The notes below the pieces were generated by a model. The model saw only the letters and a list, made by a program, of their open reading frames with translations, was not told the DNA's origin and did no database searches. Below, piece by piece: positions 1-6,637 of a stretch of DNA of 10,383 nucleotides (position 1 is the first letter of the stretch; each line of letters begins with the position of its first letter). A program made the translations under genes and the position numbers. This DNA is from Gammaproteobacteria bacterium. Its GTDB lineage: Bacteria; Pseudomonadota; Gammaproteobacteria; Natronospirales; REEB76. The DNA is taken from NCBI GenBank assembly GCA_028871235.1, contig JAGWNO010000070.1, positions 1 to 10,383 of the forward strand, in the 5' to 3' direction.

Positions 1-246
1 GTGGGCGTCACACATAATGTCTACGTCACCGTCCCCAAGGGCGGCTATAAGGAACTCGCCGCCGCGCTGCAGACGCCCGCGGGGTTGATGGCGCCGATCC
101 CGGCCGGCGCCCCGGCCGGCACGCTCAACCTGTCCTATGATGGCAAGCCGCTGAACCAGATACCGCTGTACGCGTTGCGCGCGGTGCCGGAAGGCAACAT
201 CTTCCGGCGTCTGTACGACAGCGTGCTGCTGTTGCTCGGGAAATAG
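1..246 (+). CDS. dacC: D-alanyl-D-alanine carboxypeptidase (PBP5/6 family), 3' end only
   Basis: This is the last 81 codons of a gene that begins before the window, so the GTG at position 1 is an internal Val codon and not a start. The product matches the C-terminal end of the PBP5/PBP6 family, whose members trim the terminal D-Ala from peptidoglycan pentapeptides in the periplasm. Visible signs are the family's C-terminal beta-domain pattern (NVYVTVPKG near the start, then a DGK turn and a P-L-x-A-L strand) and the closing segment EGNIFRRLYDSVLLLLGK. That segment fits the amphipathic helix that anchors these proteins to the outer face of the inner membrane. The catalytic SxxK, SxN and KTG motifs lie upstream and cannot be checked. 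The TAG stop is 4 bp before the dat start, so the two genes are probably co-transcribed. The family is secure; choosing dacC rather than dacA is a guess. Confidence 0.9.
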   Translation: MGVTHNVYVTVPKGGYKELAAALQTPAGLMAPIPAGAPAGTLNLSYDGKPLNQIPLYALRAVPEGNIFRRLYDSVLLLLGK

Positions 247-250
247 CCGC

Positions 251-1123
251 GTGGCGGTATCGCTGCCGGTCGCCTACCTCAACGGCAAGTTTCTGCCGGT
301 GGCCGCGGCGCGCATCTCGCCCCTGGACCGCGGCTTCCTGTTCGCCGACGGCGTCTACGAAGTAATCCCGGTGTACGCCGGCAGGCTGTTCCGGCCCGCC
401 GATCACCTGCGCCGGCTGCAGTCCAGTCTGGACGGCATCCGCCTGCAAAATCCCCACGATGAAGCGCAGTGGAGCATGCTGCTCGAGCGCCTGGTGCGGG
501 AGAACGGCGGCGGTTACCAGGCGCTGTACCTGCAGGTGACCCGCGGCACCGACACCGGACGCGACCATGCGTTCCCGCAAAAGACCCCGCCCACCGTATT
601 CGCCATGGCCTCCGCGCTGGATGAACTGCCCGCCGCCATCCGTGAACACGGCGTCAGGGCAATCACCCTCGCGGACATCCGCTGGCACCGCTGTGACATC
701 AAGTCGGTGGCGCTGCTGGGCCACGTGCTGCTGCGGCAGACAGCCCTGGAGCAGCACGCCAGCGAAGCCATCCTGCTGCGGGACGGTCACGCCACCGAGG
801 GTAGCGCCAGCAACCTGTTCATCGTGGACGCCGGCGTCATCGTCACTCCGCCAAAATCCACTGACCTTTTACCCGGCATCACCCGTGACCTGCTGCTGGA
901 GCTGGCCGTCAGCCATGGTTTAGCGTACCGCGAAAGCCGCATTCCGGAAACGCAGTTACACCGCGCACAGGAAATCTGGCTGAGCAGTTCCACCCGCGAG
1001 GTGTACGCAGTCACCGAGCTGGACGGCCGGGGGATCGGTGACGGCAAACCCGGACCGCTGTGGCGGTGCATGTACGATTATGTGCAGCAATACAAGACCG
1101 CGCTGCTGTCCGCGGCGCCCTGA
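251..1123 (+). CDS. dat: D-amino acid aminotransferase (class IV PLP enzyme)
   Basis: This 290-residue protein belongs to the fold-type IV aminotransferases. These cytoplasmic PLP enzymes move the amino group between D-Ala and 2-oxoglutarate, giving pyruvate and D-Glu. The early block DRGFLFADGVYEVIPVYAG (residues 26-44) is typical. Lys151 in DIKSVALLGHVL is the expected PLP-binding lysine, and Glu183 in ATEGSASN is the cofactor-contacting acid. R104-x-H106 just before F-P matches the substrate-carboxylate Arg/His pair of the Bacillus D-amino acid transaminase, which favours Dat over branched-chain transaminase (IlvE) or aminodeoxychorismate lyase (PabC). I chose GTG at 251 because it directly follows the previous stop and gives the normal N-terminus (VAYLNGKFLP); the Shine-Dalgarno is weak (GGGA at 238-241). 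Its place after a D-Ala-releasing carboxypeptidase suggests a role in D-Ala/D-Glu balance for cell wall synthesis, which is inference. Confidence 0.88.
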   Translation: MAVSLPVAYLNGKFLPVAAARISPLDRGFLFADGVYEVIPVYAGRLFRPADHLRRLQSSLDGIRLQNPHDEAQWSMLLERLVRENGGGYQALYLQVTRGTDTGRDHAFPQKTPPTVFAMASALDELPAAIREHGVRAITLADIRWHRCDIKSVALLGHVLLRQTALEQHASEAILLRDGHATEGSASNLFIVDAGVIVTPPKSTDLLPGITRDLLLELAVSHGLAYRESRIPETQLHRAQEIWLSSSTREVYAVTELDGRGIGDGKPGPLWRCMYDYVQQYKTALLSAAP

Positions 1124-1135
1124 GCGGCGACCTCC

Positions 1136-1399
1136 ATGAGTAACCAGGCTCCCCTGCAGTTCCCTGTGGAGTTCCCCATCAAGATCATGGGCCGCGATAC
1201 GCCGGCATTCCATGCGGCGGTGGCCGCCATAATCAGCCGGCATGCGGCGCCCTTCGAGACCCTCGCCGTGACCCGGCAGCCGAGCCGCGAGGGACGATTT
1301 ATCTCGCTCACCGTCACCATCGCCGCCGCCAACCGCGCCCAGCTGGATGCGCTTTATGCGGAACTGTCCGGGAACGAGCATGTGCTGGTGGCGCTGTGA
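1136..1399 (+). CDS. ybeD: YbeD/DUF493 family small protein
   Basis: This is an 87-residue protein of the DUF493 (YbeD) family, which has an ACT-like alpha/beta fold and no established biochemical activity. It aligns along its length with E. coli YbeD: an FPVEFPIKIMG start, a helix ending in RHA, a P-S-x-G-x-F-x-S-L-T-V-T-I strand pair (about residues 49-62) and a closing helix QLDALYAEL. The length is normal for the family. As in E. coli, it lies between the PBP5-type gene and lipB, so the context is as diagnostic as the sequence. It begins 12 bp after dat, with only a weak upstream GAGCGG as ribosome-binding site. Its TGA overlaps the lipB GTG in a GTGA junction, so lipB translation is probably coupled to it. 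A regulatory role has been suggested from the fold only. Confidence 0.88.
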   Translation: MSNQAPLQFPVEFPIKIMGRDTPAFHAAVAAIISRHAAPFETLAVTRQPSREGRFISLTVTIAAANRAQLDALYAELSGNEHVLVAL

Positions 1400-2031
1400 C
1401 AGGCCCAGTCCAGCCGCCGCTTTTCCGGGATCTGGGCCGGGTGGAATACCAGCCCACCTGGCGCGCCATGCAGCAATTCACCGCGGCACGCGACGCCGCC
1501 ACCCGCGATGAGATCTGGTTACTGGAGCATCCGCCGGTATATACCCTGGGCCTGGCCGGCAAGCTGGAGCATGTGCTCGCGCCCGGTGACATCCCCGTCA
1601 TCCATATCGATCGCGGCGGCCAGGTGACTTATCACGGTCCCGGCCAATTGGTGGTGTATCCGCTGATTGACCTGAAACGCCTGCGACTGGGTGTGCGGGC
1701 ACTGGTGGAAGCCCTGGAAAACAGCGTCATTGCCACCCTGGCGGAGTTCGGGATCCAGGCCGCCGGCAGACGCGACGCGCCCGGGGTATACACCCCGGGC
1801 GGCCGCAAGATCGCCGCGCTGGGTCTGCGTGTACGCCGCGGATGCAGTTACCACGGTTTGGCGTTCAACATCGCCATGGACCTGGAACCGTTCAGCCGCA
1901 TCAACCCCTGCGGTTATGCGGACCTGGAAATCACGCAACTCAAAGACCTGGGCGGGCCAGCGGATGTGAATACCGTCGCCGCGCGGCTGAAACCCCGGCT
2001 GCTCGACCAGCTGGGTTACAATAAGGCCTGA
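1396..2031 (+). CDS. lipB: Octanoyl-[acyl-carrier-protein]-protein N-octanoyltransferase
   Basis: LipB (211 residues) moves octanoate from acyl carrier protein to the lipoyl-domain lysine of enzymes such as pyruvate dehydrogenase E2 and GcvH. This is the first step of de novo lipoylation, in the cytoplasm. The family signature RGGQVTYHGPGQ is at 73-84, the catalytic lysine is K138 in GGRKIAALG, and the catalytic acyl-carrying cysteine is C172 in RINPCGY. The RRGCSYHGLAFNIAMDL block (147-163) is also intact. The GTG start at 1396 overlaps the ybeD stop by 4 bp, and its N-terminus (FRDLGRVEYQPTWRAM) aligns well with known LipB, so later starts are not needed. Codons 128-136 contain a strong hairpin described separately. 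It is followed by lipA after 47 bp, the usual order. The call is secure. Confidence 0.97.
   Translation: MTGPVQPPLFRDLGRVEYQPTWRAMQQFTAARDAATRDEIWLLEHPPVYTLGLAGKLEHVLAPGDIPVIHIDRGGQVTYHGPGQLVVYPLIDLKRLRLGVRALVEALENSVIATLAEFGIQAAGRRDAPGVYTPGGRKIAALGLRVRRGCSYHGLAFNIAMDLEPFSRINPCGYADLEITQLKDLGGPADVNTVAARLKPRLLDQLGYNKA
1778..1801 (+). repeat. Perfect 10-bp inverted repeat inside lipB
   Basis: The arms CGCCCGGGGT (1778-1787) and ACCCCGGGCG (1792-1801) are exact reverse complements around a 4-base ATAC loop. In RNA this is a very stable GC-rich stem. It lies over the conserved LipB stretch APGVYTPGG just before the catalytic lysine, so codon constraint may explain part of it. No function is known to me. 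Confidence 0.6.
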
Positions 2032-2040
2032 TTTCTCCCG

Positions 2041-2059
2041 CGGCGGCCCACGGCCGCCG
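2041..2059 (+). promoter_or_regulatory. Hairpin in the lipB-lipA leader
   Basis: CGGCGGCC (2041-2048) and GGCCGCCG (2052-2059) form a perfect 8-bp stem with a CAC loop. It lies between the lipB stop and the lipA Shine-Dalgarno (AAAGGA, 2067-2072). No T-tract follows, so it is not a convincing intrinsic terminator. It could stabilise the processed lipA message or tune read-through from lipB. The structure is seen directly; the role is inferred. Confidence 0.5.
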
Positions 2060-2078
2060 ATACACCAAAGGACCTTTC

Positions 2079-3053
2079 GTGAGCGACATCCCCGCCGCGC
2101 CGCGTCCGCGCCTCGAACCCGGCAAGAAACTCAGCGCCGCCGAGAAGATGGCGCGCATCCCGGTGAAAATCGAACCCACAGTGACGCCGCTGCGCAAACC
2201 GCCGTGGATCCGGGTGCGCTCGCCGGCCACCCCGGAAGTGGCGCGCCTCAAACAGATCCTGCGCGCCAACCACCTGCACACCGTATGCGAGGAAGCCGCC
2301 TGCCCCAATATCGGCGAGTGCTTCGGCAAGGGTACCGCCACCTTCATGATCATGGGCGACATCTGCACGCGCCGCTGTACATTCTGTGACGTGGCCCACG
2401 GCCGTCCGGGAGCGCTGGACGCGGACGAACCCGTGAATCTGGCGAACACCATCAAGGCCATGGGACTGCGTTACGTGGTGGTCACCTCCGTGGACCGGGA
2501 TGATCTGCGCGACGGTGGCGCCGGCCATTTCGTGGACTGCATCCGCGCCGTCCGCAATCTGAGCCCGCAGACGCGCATCGAGGTGCTGGTGCCGGATTTC
2601 CGCGGCCGCATGGACGTGGCGCTGGCACTCATGCACACCAGCCCCCCGGATGTGTTCAACCATAATCTGGAGACCGTACCGCGCATCTATCGCGAGGTGC
2701 GGCCCGGCTCCGACTACCGGCATTCGCTGGCGCTGCTGCAGAGATTCAAGCAGGCGCATGCGGATATCCCCACCAAATCCGGCATCATGGTGGGTCTGGG
2801 CGAGGAACTGCCCGAAATCTACGCGGTAATGCAGGATCTGCGCGACCACGGCGTGGACATGCTCACCGTGGGGCAATACCTGCAGCCGAGCAGATACCAC
2901 CATCCGGTGGTGCGCTACGTGACACCGGAGGAATTCAAGGAGATCGAGCTCAAGGGTTACCAGCTGGGCTTCCAGCATGTGGCCAGCGGCGCGCTGGTGC
3001 GTTCCTCGTACCATGCCGACATACAGGCCGAGGGACTGGTGAGCGTTGCATGA
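2079..3053 (+). CDS. lipA: Lipoyl synthase (radical SAM)
   Basis: LipA (324 residues) inserts two sulfur atoms into protein-bound octanoyl groups to complete the lipoyl cofactor, using the substrate made by LipB. It needs two [4Fe-4S] clusters and both cysteine sets are present: the auxiliary C70-x4-C75-x5-C81 (CEEAACPNIGEC) and the radical SAM C96-x3-C100-x2-C103 (CTRRCTFC). The auxiliary cluster is consumed as the sulfur source. The C-terminal RSSYHA motif, which supplies the serine ligand to that cluster, is at 308-313. Length is normal. The GTG start at 2079 is supported by a good AAAGGA site 6 bp upstream (2067-2072). The first 50 residues form the usual variable arm ending in PPWIRVR. 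It is probably co-transcribed with lipB, with a hairpin in the 47-bp gap. The call is secure. Confidence 0.97.
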   Translation: MSDIPAAPRPRLEPGKKLSAAEKMARIPVKIEPTVTPLRKPPWIRVRSPATPEVARLKQILRANHLHTVCEEAACPNIGECFGKGTATFMIMGDICTRRCTFCDVAHGRPGALDADEPVNLANTIKAMGLRYVVVTSVDRDDLRDGGAGHFVDCIRAVRNLSPQTRIEVLVPDFRGRMDVALALMHTSPPDVFNHNLETVPRIYREVRPGSDYRHSLALLQRFKQAHADIPTKSGIMVGLGEELPEIYAVMQDLRDHGVDMLTVGQYLQPSRYHHPVVRYVTPEEFKEIELKGYQLGFQHVASGALVRSSYHADIQAEGLVSVA

Positions 3054-3059
3054 AGCGGC

Positions 3060-3078
3060 CTGGCGCTCGCAGCGCCAG
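3060..3078 (+). terminator. Hairpin just after lipA, possible terminator
   Basis: CTGGCGCT (3060-3067) and AGCGCCAG (3071-3078) form a perfect 8-bp stem with a CGC loop, starting 7 bp after the lipA stop. The position suits the 3' end of the lipA message. The next bases are CTACCAACAGGTTT, so a proper U-tract is lacking; it may act as a 3'-end stabiliser or Rho-assisted end instead. The arms are seen directly and the function is inferred. Confidence 0.45.
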
Positions 3079-3099
3079 CTACCAACAGGTTTAAAACAT

Positions 3100-3115
3100 G
3101 ACCGGGTACCCGGTC
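3100..3115. repeat. Perfect 16-bp palindrome upstream of the lipoprotein gene
   Basis: GACCGGGTACCCGGTC is its own reverse complement with no spacer. It lies 51 bp before the chosen lipoprotein start and just downstream of an AT-rich TTTAAAA stretch (3090-3096) that could be part of a -10 element. A dimeric regulator operator is possible. A chance GC-rich palindrome is also possible, because the whole 3100-3145 stretch is rich in CCGG and CCCGGG. Confidence 0.5.
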
Positions 3116-3166
3116 GGACACCCGGGACACCGGCGGTCGCGGGAACATCCAGGAGCAAAGGCCGAC

Positions 3167-4873
3167 ATGATCTCACTATCAAGAAAGCTGCTGATACCTT
3201 GCGTGATGCTCATGCTCGCGGGGTGTGGCGGCGGCAGCTCCCAACTGGTCATACCCAACATCACTCTGGCCCAGCCGCCCGTGAGCAGTATCGCCGCGGG
3301 CACCACCCTGCAGTTCAGCGCAACCATCAGCAACAGCAATAACACCACCGTGCTCTGGTACGTGGACGGCTTTCCCGGCGGCAACGGTACCGTGGGCACA
3401 ATCTCGCCCCAGGGGCTGTATTCGGCTCCGAACATCCCGCCGGCGAACGGCAGTGTCACCATCAGCGCCTCGCCGCAGGCCTATCCGGTGGCCATCACCT
3501 CGGTGATCATCGGCATCAGTTTCGCGAATGTCTCGCTGAACGGCAATTATATATTCGCCCTCAGCGGCACCCAGTCCGGCAGCCCGTGGGCCGCGGCCGG
3601 CATATTCACCGCCCATGGCGACGGCACCATCAGCAACGGCAGCGAGGACATCAACGCATCCTCCGGCGTTTCACCGGGGCTGGCTTTCAACGGCAGCTAC
3701 CTGATCGATTCCAACGGCCAGGGAAGTGCCACTTTCACCAGTTCGCAGGGCATCATCAATATCCAGTTCACGCTCAACTCCCAGGGGCAGGCGGTGGCCA
3801 TGCGCTCCGATACCGGCACTGTCGCCGCCGGCAACCTGTACCCCCAGGACGCTTCGGCCCTGACCCTCACCAGCCTGAATGCGCCGTATGTGCTGAGCTT
3901 CACCGGCAGCGACCAAGCCGGAAAACCCCTGAACATCATCGGCCAGTTCGTGACCAATGGCTCCACCACCCTCGCTTCCGGGACGGAAGACGTCAACGCG
4001 GCGGGTGCCGAGTCAAACCAGCCGTTCAGCGGCACCTACAGCATCGGCAGCAACAGCCGCGGCACGGCGGTATTCACCGATGCGGCCGGGACACGCGACT
4101 ACAGTTTCTATATCGTCTCCTCCAGCCATCTGCAGTTCATCGAGACTGACTCTTCGGGACACCTGAGCGGGGGAGTCTTCCAGCAGCAGGGCCTGACTTC
4201 CACCACCACCCTTGTCGGCAGCTACGTATTCTCCGCCGGCGGCGTGGAAGGTACCGCGGGTTACGGGGTGGCGGGCCAATTCAGCACTAATACGACTGTC
4301 AGCGGCGGACTGCAGAGCGGCAGCATGGACGTCAACAGCGGCGGCAATGCCGCTTCCAGCGCCACACTCACCGGCAGCTTCACCGTCCCCGGCGCAACAG
4401 GCCGCGGCAGCTTCACGCTCACTGGTACCAGCGGCACCACCAATTATGCGTTCTACCTGGTATCCCCTACGGCGGCCGTGGTGCTCACCACGGATGCCGG
4501 CATCAATGCCGCGGGTTCGCTTTTTACCCAGAGCGGCGGCTTCACGACCGCTTCCTTCAGCGGCACTTACGGCCTGCAGCTGGCGGGTACGAATGGCGCC
4601 ACCCCGCCTGCTGCGGCCGTGGGTACGGTATTGCTGGACGGCGCGGGCAACCTGAGCGGCTCGCAGGTACAGAACAATAACGGGACGTTATCAGGCGCAC
4701 TTTCAACCACCGGTACCTACACTTTCAGCACAGCCTTCCGCGGCACCGCCACCCTGATTACCAACGGCGGGACCACCTCAAATGTCGTGATCTACCCGGT
4801 ATCAAGCAGCGCGTTGATCGTACTGGGTTTAAATACCCCGCCCCTGGTCGGTACACTGGCGCGGCAGTTCTAG
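3167..4873 (+). CDS. Putative outer-membrane lipoprotein with Ig-like domain and four ~105-residue repeats
   Basis: I do not recognise a named gene here. The frame is open from ATG 3098, but I choose ATG 3167. From there the protein starts with a basic n-region (MISLSRK), a hydrophobic core and a clear lipobox LAGC with Cys20, and AGGAG/AAAGG sites lie at 3151-3161. Residue +2 is Gly, so outer-membrane sorting is expected. After a GGGSS linker, residues about 29-120 resemble a bacterial Ig-like domain (AAGTTLQFSATI, then LWYVDG and GTISPQGLYSAP). Four diverged repeats follow at about 124-231, 237-342, 348-456 and 463-568. Each has G-x-Y near its start, a central F-x-G-T/S-Y/F, a G-R-G-T/S-type turn and an F-Y-x-V-S strand late. 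It is rich in Gly, Ser, Thr and Asn, with no enzyme motif seen. From memory, similar repeats are frequent in secreted proteins of Acidobacteria. A surface adhesive or structural role is a guess. Confidence 0.8.
   Translation: MISLSRKLLIPCVMLMLAGCGGGSSQLVIPNITLAQPPVSSIAAGTTLQFSATISNSNNTTVLWYVDGFPGGNGTVGTISPQGLYSAPNIPPANGSVTISASPQAYPVAITSVIIGISFANVSLNGNYIFALSGTQSGSPWAAAGIFTAHGDGTISNGSEDINASSGVSPGLAFNGSYLIDSNGQGSATFTSSQGIINIQFTLNSQGQAVAMRSDTGTVAAGNLYPQDASALTLTSLNAPYVLSFTGSDQAGKPLNIIGQFVTNGSTTLASGTEDVNAAGAESNQPFSGTYSIGSNSRGTAVFTDAAGTRDYSFYIVSSSHLQFIETDSSGHLSGGVFQQQGLTSTTTLVGSYVFSAGGVEGTAGYGVAGQFSTNTTVSGGLQSGSMDVNSGGNAASSATLTGSFTVPGATGRGSFTLTGTSGTTNYAFYLVSPTAAVVLTTDAGINAAGSLFTQSGGFTTASFSGTYGLQLAGTNGATPPAAAVGTVLLDGAGNLSGSQVQNNNGTLSGALSTTGTYTFSTAFRGTATLITNGGTTSNVVIYPVSSSALIVLGLNTPPLVGTLARQF
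3536..4870 (+). repeat. Four tandem ~105-codon protein repeats within the lipoprotein gene
   Basis: Units begin near codons 124 (LNGNYIFALSG), 237 (LNAPYVLSFTG), 348 (TLVGSYVFSAGG) and 463 (SFSGTYGLQLAG). Units 1-3 share an acidic-Asn element (EDINAS, EDVNAA, MDVNSG), and all four end near a strand such as FYIVSSSHLQF. DNA identity between units looks low, so the duplication is old, and recent slippage or recombination is not suggested. The units were aligned by eye. Confidence 0.7.
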
Positions 4874-4936
4874 GCCGCAAGCGCCGCGCTGCCCGCGTCA
4901 GCAGTTCCGGATTCACCGGCCGGGAAGCAGGGATAA

Positions 4937-4953
4937 GGCGGTCACTGACCGCC
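4937..4953. terminator. Hairpin in the convergent gap, possible bidirectional terminator
   Basis: GGCGGTC (4937-4943) and GACCGCC (4947-4953) form a perfect 7-bp stem with an ACT loop. It sits in the 112-bp gap (4874-4985) between the lipoprotein gene (+) and murU (-), where transcription from both sides should end. Only short T-rich tails follow (GTGTTC on the + strand, TTATCC on the - strand), so termination strength is uncertain. I see nothing else in this gap. Confidence 0.5.
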
Positions 4954-4985
4954 CGTGTTCATCCCAAACCCCAGCCCGGCGAGTT

Positions 4986-5642
4986 TCATTTAAGCGCATC
5001 AAGCCGCTGGGGGGTGCCGATATCAGTCCATAATCCGTTATACAGTTGCCCGGACACCACCCCGGCGCGCAGCGCTTTCTGCAGCCAGGGCAGCAGCGGG
5101 AACCTGCCCGGTGCGCAGTGCCTGAAGAACTGTGGATGATAGACGCCGATGCCGCTGTAAGTGAGGCACGGAGCGCCGGCGGCATGCAGACGGCCGGCGG
5201 ACGACAGATGGAAATCGCCCTGCGGGTGATCAGCGGGGTTCCGGACCATCACCAGATGGGCCAAATCGCCGTCCTGGAGCGTGGATTGCAGGCTCGCGAA
5301 GGGGAAATCCGTGTAGATGTCGCCATTCACCACCAGGAAAGGCTGCTCGCCGAGCAGCGGCAGGGCCCGGAAGATGCCGCCGCCGGTATCAAGAGCGCCC
5401 TGCGATTCATCGGAATACCGGATCCGTATGCCGTGCTCAGAGCCATCACCGAGATGATCCTTGATGATGTCGCCAAGCCAGGAAACATTGATGACGGCCT
5501 CGGTAAAGCCGGCGGCACACAGGCGCCGCAGATGATGCACGATGAGCGGCTGACCTTTGACTTGCAGCAACGGCTTGGGCGTAGTGTCGGTGAGTGGCCG
5601 CAGGCGCTCGCCTCTGCCTGCGGCAAGGATCATTACCTGCAT
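4986..5642 (-). CDS. murU: N-acetylmuramate 1-phosphate uridylyltransferase
   Basis: MurU (218 residues) joins MurNAc-1-phosphate and UTP to give UDP-MurNAc. It is the last step of the recycling route that bypasses the fosfomycin-sensitive MurA step. The nucleotidyltransferase signature LAAGRGERLRPLT is at 6-18, with K23 in TPKPLL. The metal-binding Asp is D108 in VVNGDIYTDFPF, and the closing WTDIGTPQRL is at 205-214. The start MQVMILAAG at 5642 matches known MurU and lies inside the end of amgK (10-bp overlap); a second ATG at 5633 overlaps the amgK TAA. The frame runs open further upstream inside amgK, but that part has no family similarity. The adjacent amgK separates it from other sugar-nucleotide transferases such as mannose-1-phosphate guanylyltransferase, a common annotation for this gene. 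Confidence 0.9.
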   Translation of the reverse strand: MQVMILAAGRGERLRPLTDTTPKPLLQVKGQPLIVHHLRRLCAAGFTEAVINVSWLGDIIKDHLGDGSEHGIRIRYSDESQGALDTGGGIFRALPLLGEQPFLVVNGDIYTDFPFASLQSTLQDGDLAHLVMVRNPADHPQGDFHLSSAGRLHAAGAPCLTYSGIGVYHPQFFRHCAPGRFPLLPWLQKALRAGVVSGQLYNGLWTDIGTPQRLDALK

Positions 5643-6637
5643 GCCACGCCCCCAGCCTGTTGGGCGCGTTGCTCCAGCGCGTCGAGTAGTTTCAGGAGCG
5701 GCGTGAATTCCTTGTAGTGCCGGCCGGTGGCGCGCAGGTATTGCATGAAGCGCGGTGCGTCCTTGAGATAGCCGGGGTTGCCGTCGCGGTGGCTGATGCG
5801 CGCGAAAATCCCCAGCACCTTGAGATGCCGTTGCACTCCCATCCAATCGAAAGCCCGCTGGAACTCCGCCAGATCATCCGGCACCGGCAGGGCCGAGCTC
5901 CGCGCCTGCTCCCAATACTGCCGGCTCCAGTTGCGTACCTGCTGCTCCTCCCAGGAGATGAAGGCGTCCTTGAACAGGGACATCACGTCATAGGTGATGG
6001 GGCCGTAAACCGCATCCTGGAAATCCAGCACACCGGGATTGGGGGTGCTCACCATCAGGTTGCGCGGCATGTAATCGCGATGCACGTACACGCACGGCTG
6101 GGCCAAGGCACTGTCTTCCAGCAGCCGGCACACGCTTGCCAGCGTCTCCTGTTCGGCGGACGTGAGCGTGAGTTGCAGGTGGCGGCCCACATACCACTCC
6201 GGGAACAGCTGCAATTCCCGCCGCAGCAATGCGCGATCATAGGGTGGCAGCACTTCTGGCTGACTGGCCTGCTGCCATTTGATGAGCGCGGCCAGCGCAT
6301 CAGCAAACAATGCATCGGCGTTGTCCGCGTTCAACACCTCGAGATAGGTCCGCCGGCCGAGATCGGTCAGCAGCAGGAATCCTCTCGACAGATCCTGAGC
6401 CAGCACCTCTGGGACATGTACGCCCGCGTCCCGCAGCAGGCCGGCGACGCGCACGAACGGCCGGCAGTCCTCCCGGGGCGGCGGTGCATCCATCACGATG
6501 CAGGACCGGCTGCGGCTTTGGACGCGAAAATAGCGCCGGAAACTGGCATCCGCCGATGCCGGCTCCAGCGTCACCAGCGTCTCCCGCAGCGCCTGCGCCA
6601 CCCAGGCCTGCAGTTCTTCGGACCTGACCGATGCCAT
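5633..6637 (-). CDS. amgK: N-acetylmuramate/N-acetylglucosamine anomeric kinase
   Basis: AmgK (334 residues) phosphorylates the anomeric hydroxyl of MurNAc or GlcNAc with ATP, giving the 1-phosphate used by MurU. It belongs to the aminoglycoside phosphotransferase/choline kinase fold. The catalytic loop VHRDYMPRNLM is at 185-195 (D188 base, N193), and the metal-binding D205 lies in VLDFQDAVYGP. The N-terminal SADASFRRYFRV (28-39) is the nucleotide loop typical of this family. The last third (WMGVQRHLKVLGIFARISHRDG, 265-286) is also a family block. The ATG at 6637 opens onto the divergent region with lptD, with only a G-rich stretch as a possible ribosome-binding site. The stop overlaps murU by 10 bp, so the two are surely co-translated. 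The neighbourhood amgK-murU opposite lptD-surA is known in Pseudomonas. The main alternative name, a generic phosphotransferase, is less informative. Confidence 0.92.
   Translation of the reverse strand: MASVRSEELQAWVAQALRETLVTLEPASADASFRRYFRVQSRSRSCIVMDAPPPREDCRPFVRVAGLLRDAGVHVPEVLAQDLSRGFLLLTDLGRRTYLEVLNADNADALFADALAALIKWQQASQPEVLPPYDRALLRRELQLFPEWYVGRHLQLTLTSAEQETLASVCRLLEDSALAQPCVYVHRDYMPRNLMVSTPNPGVLDFQDAVYGPITYDVMSLFKDAFISWEEQQVRNWSRQYWEQARSSALPVPDDLAEFQRAFDWMGVQRHLKVLGIFARISHRDGNPGYLKDAPRFMQYLRATGRHYKEFTPLLKLLDALEQRAQQAGGVACR

Noticed and set aside
99..120. Direct repeat CCCGGCCGGC in two copies 12 bp apart
   Set aside because: It encodes the P-A-G-A-P-A-G turn of the carboxypeptidase and is explained by codon use.
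3098..3166. Upstream ATG (3098) for the lipoprotein gene
   Set aside because: It would add 23 polar residues ahead of the signal peptide and bury the lipobox, and it has no good Shine-Dalgarno. ATG 3167 has one.
2016..3182. 388-codon minus-strand open frame opposite lipA
   Set aside because: It covers lipA plus both flanking gaps, with His/Arg-rich content typical of antisense frames. lipA has all its catalytic motifs.
5643..5846. 68-residue N-terminal extension of MurU inside amgK
   Set aside because: The extension is only the shifted frame of amgK. Known MurU proteins begin at the MxxMILAAG motif.
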